64,000 nt of DNA from Chloroflexota bacterium (lineage in GTDB: Bacteria > Chloroflexota > Dehalococcoidia > UBA2985), in contig JACQTZ010000009.1 of NCBI GenBank assembly GCA_016210515.1, positions 1 to 64,000 of the forward strand, written 5' to 3'. Positions 61,187 to 64,000 of this stretch are shown in pieces. The notes beneath the pieces are model-generated. The model ran no database searches, was not told the DNA's origin, and saw only the letters and a list, made by a program, of their open reading frames with translations. The position numbers were made by a program, and so were the translations under genes. Position 1 is the stretch's first letter; the number at the start of each line of letters is the position of its first letter.

Positions 61187-62016
61187 CCCGTTGCGGCTCC
61201 ATGAAGCTGGAGTGGGGAAAACGCACCTATGTGATGGGGATTGTCAACGTGACCCCCGACTCCTTCTCCGGCGATGGCCTGGGGTACGACGCGGAGGCTG
61301 CCCTGGAGCAGGCTCTGAGGTTCCAGGAGGAGGGCGCGGACATCATCGACGTGGGGGGTGAGTCCACCCGCCCAGGCTCGACGACGGTGGACGCTTCCGA
61401 GGAAAGGCGGCGGGTTATCCACGTGATACGGCTGCTGGCCTCAAGGCTCCACATCCCCATCAGCGTAGATACCTACAAGTACGAGGTGGCCCAGGATGCC
61501 CTGGCCGCGGGCGCCGCTATGCTCAACGACGTCTGGGGTCTGAAACACGACCCTTCTCTGGCCGTACTGGCCGCCAGGGAAGGCGTGCCCATTGTTCTGA
61601 TGCACAACCAAGTGGGCACCAGTTACACAGACCTGGTGCCGGAGGTGCTGGCGAGCCTGAGGGCCAGCGTGGAGAAGGCGCTGGACGCTGGTGTCCCCAG
61701 GGAGGACATCATCCTGGACCCCGGCATAGGCTTTGGCAAGACGGCTGAGCACAACCTGGAGATTCTGCGCAGGCTGGAGGAGCTCAAGGCCCTGGAGTTG
61801 CCTCTCCTGGTCGGAACATCTCGCAAGTCCACCATAGGCCTGGTCCTGGGTCTGCCCGTGGAGGAGAGGGTGGAAGGCACCGCGGCCACCGTGGCTCTGG
61901 CCATTGCCCACGGAGCAGACATGGTGCGAGTCCACGACGTGAAGGCCATGACCAGGGTGGCCCGCATGAGCGACGCCATCATACGGGGATGGCAGAGGCC
62001 ACCGTCTCCTACGTGA
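61159..62016 (+). CDS. folP: Dihydropteroate synthase
   Basis: Joins p-aminobenzoate to the pterin in folate synthesis. It has 285 residues. YVMGIVNVTPDSFSGDG and ADIIDVGGESTRPGS are the substrate loops. IILDPGIGFGKTAEHNLEIL and LLVGTSRKSTIGLVLG are also typical. AAGGAGC precedes the ATG inside lipB. folK follows with a two-base gap. Confidence 0.96.
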   Translation: MVFSSRVGVTRCGSMKLEWGKRTYVMGIVNVTPDSFSGDGLGYDAEAALEQALRFQEEGADIIDVGGESTRPGSTTVDASEERRRVIHVIRLLASRLHIPISVDTYKYEVAQDALAAGAAMLNDVWGLKHDPSLAVLAAREGVPIVLMHNQVGTSYTDLVPEVLASLRASVEKALDAGVPREDIILDPGIGFGKTAEHNLEILRRLEELKALELPLLVGTSRKSTIGLVLGLPVEERVEGTAATVALAIAHGADMVRVHDVKAMTRVARMSDAIIRGWQRPPSPT

Positions 62017-62018
62017 AG

Positions 62019-62534
62019 ATGGTCACTGCTTACCTGTGCCTTGGCTCCAACCTGGGAGACCGAGAGGACAACCTGCGAAGAGCTGTCTCCCTCCTTGGCA
62101 AGAATACCTCTCTTGTCGCTCTCTCCTTGGTCTATGAGACCGAGCCGTGGGGATACACGTCTCAGCCCCTTTTTCTAAACATGGTATGTGCGCTGGAGAC
62201 TCGCCTGAGCCCGCAAGAGCTGTTGAAGCTGGCCCAGGGAGTGGAGCGTGAGCTGGGGCGAGTGCCCACGTTTCGATACGGCCCCAGGAGCATAGACGTG
62301 GACATCCTGCTATACGGGGACGAAGTGATAGACATACCAGGCCTCCAGATTCCCCATCCCCGCATGGCGGAGAGGGCCTTCGTCCTGGTGCCCCTGGCCG
62401 AAATCGCCCCTGGCCTTGCTCACCCCTTGCTGGGGAAGACCATAGCGGAGCTGCTGGCGGACGTATCCGGGAAAGAAGAGGTGGTGATGTGGGGGCCACT
62501 GTCTTCTTCTAAAGAAGGTGGCTTTAACCCTTAG
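62019..62534 (+). CDS. folK: 2-amino-4-hydroxy-6-hydroxymethyldihydropteridine pyrophosphokinase
   Basis: Supplies the pyrophosphorylated pterin for folP. It has 171 residues. TAYLCLGSNLGDREDNLRRA, VYETEPWGYTSQPLFLNMVC and RYGPRSIDVDILLYGDEVI are the HPPK signatures. The start MVTAYLCLG (62019) is chosen; an in-frame ATG at 61989 would overlap folP. It is the last gene of lipB-folP-folK. Confidence 0.95.
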   Translation: MVTAYLCLGSNLGDREDNLRRAVSLLGKNTSLVALSLVYETEPWGYTSQPLFLNMVCALETRLSPQELLKLAQGVERELGRVPTFRYGPRSIDVDILLYGDEVIDIPGLQIPHPRMAERAFVLVPLAEIAPGLAHPLLGKTIAELLADVSGKEEVVMWGPLSSSKEGGFNP

Positions 62535-62554
62535 CGGCTGCGGAAGAAGGGAGT

Positions 62555-62605
62555 GCAGAGGGGCGAAGCCCAGAGCCTACCCAGAGCGAAGCCGAAGGGG
62601 TACGC
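62555..62605. repeat. Dispersed repeat half-site
   Basis: CAGAGCCTACCCAGAGCGAA-GCCGAAGGGGT, like the block at 34.58 kb. It lies between convergent folK and the Trm112-like gene. Confidence 0.6.
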
Positions 62606-62609
62606 CCTG

Positions 62610-62792
62610 CTAGGCGCGCAGGTTAGGTGGAAGGAGATTGGGGATGGAGTCCTCGATGGGGTAGTTCTCCTGGCATCTCTTGCAATGGAGCGCGCCCCGC
62701 ACAACCTCGACGCCATTCTCCTCCTCCACCGTCAGGGTCAGGGGACTTTTGCAAAGGGGGCAGGCCAGAATATCCAGCAGGTCTTTTTTCAT
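62610..62792 (-). CDS. Trm112-family zinc-binding protein
   Basis: Protein of 60 residues, MKKDLLDILACPLCKSPLTL then LHCKRCQENYPIEDSIPNLL. The paired CxxC motifs and the YPIEDSIPNLL ending are typical of YcaR/Trm112 proteins. Eukaryotic and archaeal relatives activate methyltransferases; bacterial ones are uncharacterised small zinc proteins. Confidence 0.85.
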   Translation of the reverse strand: MKKDLLDILACPLCKSPLTLTVEEENGVEVVRGALHCKRCQENYPIEDSIPNLLPPNLRA

Positions 62793-62842
62793 GGCTCTCT
62801 CGGTACTCTTTAGCTCAAACCGAAGTGTATATTGACTCTTGC

Positions 62843-63349
62843 TTACCTCCCTGTCAACCCCTTCTCAAAAAGGAACGCCAGCAGGTCGGAGAGAAGGAAC
62901 ACGGCTATCCCCAGGACAACCGTCATGTTGACCCCCGACATAAAAGCTACGGCTCTGGCAAGAAGCCCCCGACGGGTGGCAGGTGTGGATGCAGGCTGTG
63001 CCTGGGTTGACCTCCGTCGCTGCCATCTGCCCCGGGCAATGGCAAACATCCACAGGGCCAGCCCTATCTTGATGCTCACGATTACCATGTACGCCGGCGT
63101 GGTGGAGGCATCCGTTATGCGGTCGAAGAGGAGGATGGCCCCCGTCACCAGAAGGACGGCCATGCAGGTATCCACCAGCCCGCGAAACTCGGCCAGCCCC
63201 TCCGGCCCTACCAGGGTTCCCTGATTTCCGGCCCTTCTTTGCTGGGGTCGAAGGACCAGGACATAGAACAGGCTCCCTCCCACCCAGGTCACCGCCGCCA
63301 GGGCGTGGAACCAGCGTATCAGCAGGAGGAAGCCTTCATTGAAAGTCAT
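62843..63349 (-). CDS. CopD-like integral membrane protein
   Basis: Protein of 168 residues, four helices. FLLLIRWFHALAAVTWVGGS then LFYVLVLRPQQ, then MVIVSIKIGLALWMFAIARG, hold the His-containing pattern of the CopD/DUF2269-like family, perhaps heme- or copper-linked. Followed upstream (minus strand) by a short ORF and a cupin gene. No function is assigned. Confidence 0.65.
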   Translation of the reverse strand: MTFNEGFLLLIRWFHALAAVTWVGGSLFYVLVLRPQQRRAGNQGTLVGPEGLAEFRGLVDTCMAVLLVTGAILLFDRITDASTTPAYMVIVSIKIGLALWMFAIARGRWQRRRSTQAQPASTPATRRGLLARAVAFMSGVNMTVVLGIAVFLLSDLLAFLFEKGLTGR

Positions 63350-63373
63350 AGGGGTGGAGTCATGCGGCCAGGT

Positions 63374-63439
63374 CTAGCTCTGTAGCAACGCGTTCAGCCC
63401 GGCTTGAGCCACCTCTCGTCCTGCTTGGGTTACATTCAT
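63374..63439 (-). other. Possible 21-residue ORF
   Basis: A 21-codon frame, MNVTQAGREVAQAGLNALLQ then S, follows GAGGTG by six bases and lies between the cupin and CopD-like genes on the same strand. It could be the remnant of a longer protein or chance. No family is recognised. Confidence 0.2.
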
Positions 63440-63482
63440 AGCGCACACCTCGCAATAGCTTCAAGATACCGCGCCAGAGCGG

Positions 63483-63848
63483 CTACCTGGGGGTCTGCTC
63501 ACTCCTGCTATCCGGTGCGGTGAGGGTGATGTGAGAGAAGGCCGAGTCCCTAGTCGCGCCGTGCCAGTGCTTTTCACCAGCCATGATGTGAATCACATCG
63601 CCGACGCCGACCATGTGCTCTTCAACCTCCGTTGCGACGATGCCCTGGCCGGCGGTGACAATCAGGATCTGGTCGCTGGCGTGGACATGGAGGTTGTTTC
63701 GTGCGCCAGGGCTGAAGTTCACCACCGCCATATTAAAGAAGGGGCTTCCCTGGGGGCCAATCAGCGTCTGCCGTGTCACAGGCCCTCCCACGAATGATGA
63801 GGTGCCTGCCACCTCTTTGGGGACGTCACTGATTTTGATGACCTTCAT
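63483..63848 (-). CDS. Single-domain cupin protein
   Basis: Protein of 121 residues. The first cupin motif is FSPGARNNLHVHASDQILIV with TAGQGIVATEV. The second is GDVIHIMAGEKHWHGATRDS. Together they supply a 3-His/1-acid metal site in a beta-barrel. The family ranges from decarboxylases to isomerases; carboxymuconolactone-linked cupins are similar. AAAAGGAGA precedes the ATG. Confidence 0.85.
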   Translation of the reverse strand: MKVIKISDVPKEVAGTSSFVGGPVTRQTLIGPQGSPFFNMAVVNFSPGARNNLHVHASDQILIVTAGQGIVATEVEEHMVGVGDVIHIMAGEKHWHGATRDSAFSHITLTAPDSRSEQTPR

Positions 63849-64000
63849 TGGTTCTCCTTTTTTCAGCAGACGGTTAGAGTTGGTTCGAGCGGGTTGAACT
63901 GCCCGTGGGCTATTACGAGTTGGGGCCTCTTTCCATGGAGTACGGCTGCCATCGTTTCAGCGTGGTCTTCTCCAGCACAGAGGGGTTAACACACGACCTG
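63849..64000. other. Window end, no supported gene
   Basis: An open + frame runs from about 63877 to the end (WFERVELPVGYYELGPLSME and on). The minus strand is also open in one frame to the edge. With no start signal and only about 40 codons, neither can be called; a gene entering from the right is possible. Confidence 0.3.

Noticed and set aside
63877..64000. Open + frame at the right edge (LPVGYYELGPLSMEYG...)
   Set aside because: Looks mildly protein-like, but has no start signal and the opposite strand is also open. Too short to support.

Overview
This is a contiguous stretch of a G+C-rich bacterial chromosome. It most resembles Chloroflexota of the Dehalococcoidia type. That assignment is an inference from gene content: a respiratory complex I operon without NuoE/F/G, a T-box-controlled citramalate synthase, a dapB-asd-dapA cluster, a TgpA/DUF58/MoxR operon, a PAC2 protein, and many short palindromic repeats between genes. 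No 16S rRNA is present to settle it. Layout. 0-9 kb: the 3' end of the main sigma factor, a zinc-ribbon protein, tRNA-Arg(TCT), a small membrane exporter, fabI, then a leftward four-gene operon (membrane protein, DUF58, transglutaminase-like, MoxR ATPase). 9-15 kb: uvrB, a hicAB toxin-antitoxin pair whose toxin is frameshifted, a methyltransferase, yebC, and rpsP-khpA-rimM. 15-22 kb: a cysteine-synthase-family gene, an unusual solitary phospholipase-D/P-loop ATPase fusion, cimA with its T-box leader, and a PAC2 protein. 22-32 kb: a zinc-ribbon gene with a structured leader, rpsO-pnp, dapB-asd-dapA, a broken thiI fragment, a PAP2-like membrane protein, and a nudix/NAD kinase pair. 32-44 kb: the leftward nuoABCDHIJK-(DUF2007)-LMN operon. 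The 3' end of nuoN has been duplicated as a 31-bp direct repeat around a small cassette that encodes a GIY-YIG protein. 44-46.5 kb: a lower-G+C accessory island with an IS1595-type transposase, a promoter followed by a 90-nt structured RNA, an atypical tRNA-Leu(TAA), a winged-helix protein, an HNH protein and a long hairpin whose only imperfections are G-U pairs. 46.6-52 kb: surface-glycan or sugar genes (HAD phosphatase, sugar phosphotransferase, split transketolase, DegT aminotransferase, methyltransferase). 52-60 kb: two MFS exporters with a MarR regulator, then a rightward catabolic set (MoaD-like, MFS, Ldh2-type dehydrogenase, fumarylacetoacetase-like, small monooxygenase-like). 60-64 kb: lipB-folP-folK, a Trm112-like protein, a CopD-like membrane protein and a cupin. 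How the genes work together. The housekeeping blocks cover translation (rpsP, rimM, rpsO, pnp), lysine/DAP, isoleucine and cysteine synthesis, folate and lipoate synthesis, NADP supply, DNA repair and a proton-pumping respiratory complex. Between them lie regions of transfer or decay: broken hicA and thiI, a tRNA-like remnant, an IS, an endonuclease cassette and a possible defence gene. The best candidates for something undescribed are the PLD-ATPase fusion at 16.4-18.4 kb, the GIY-YIG cassette at the nuoN 3' end, and the transposase/structured-RNA/tRNA/HTH/HNH island at 44-46.4 kb. All coordinates and motifs were read by eye. No database search was run.
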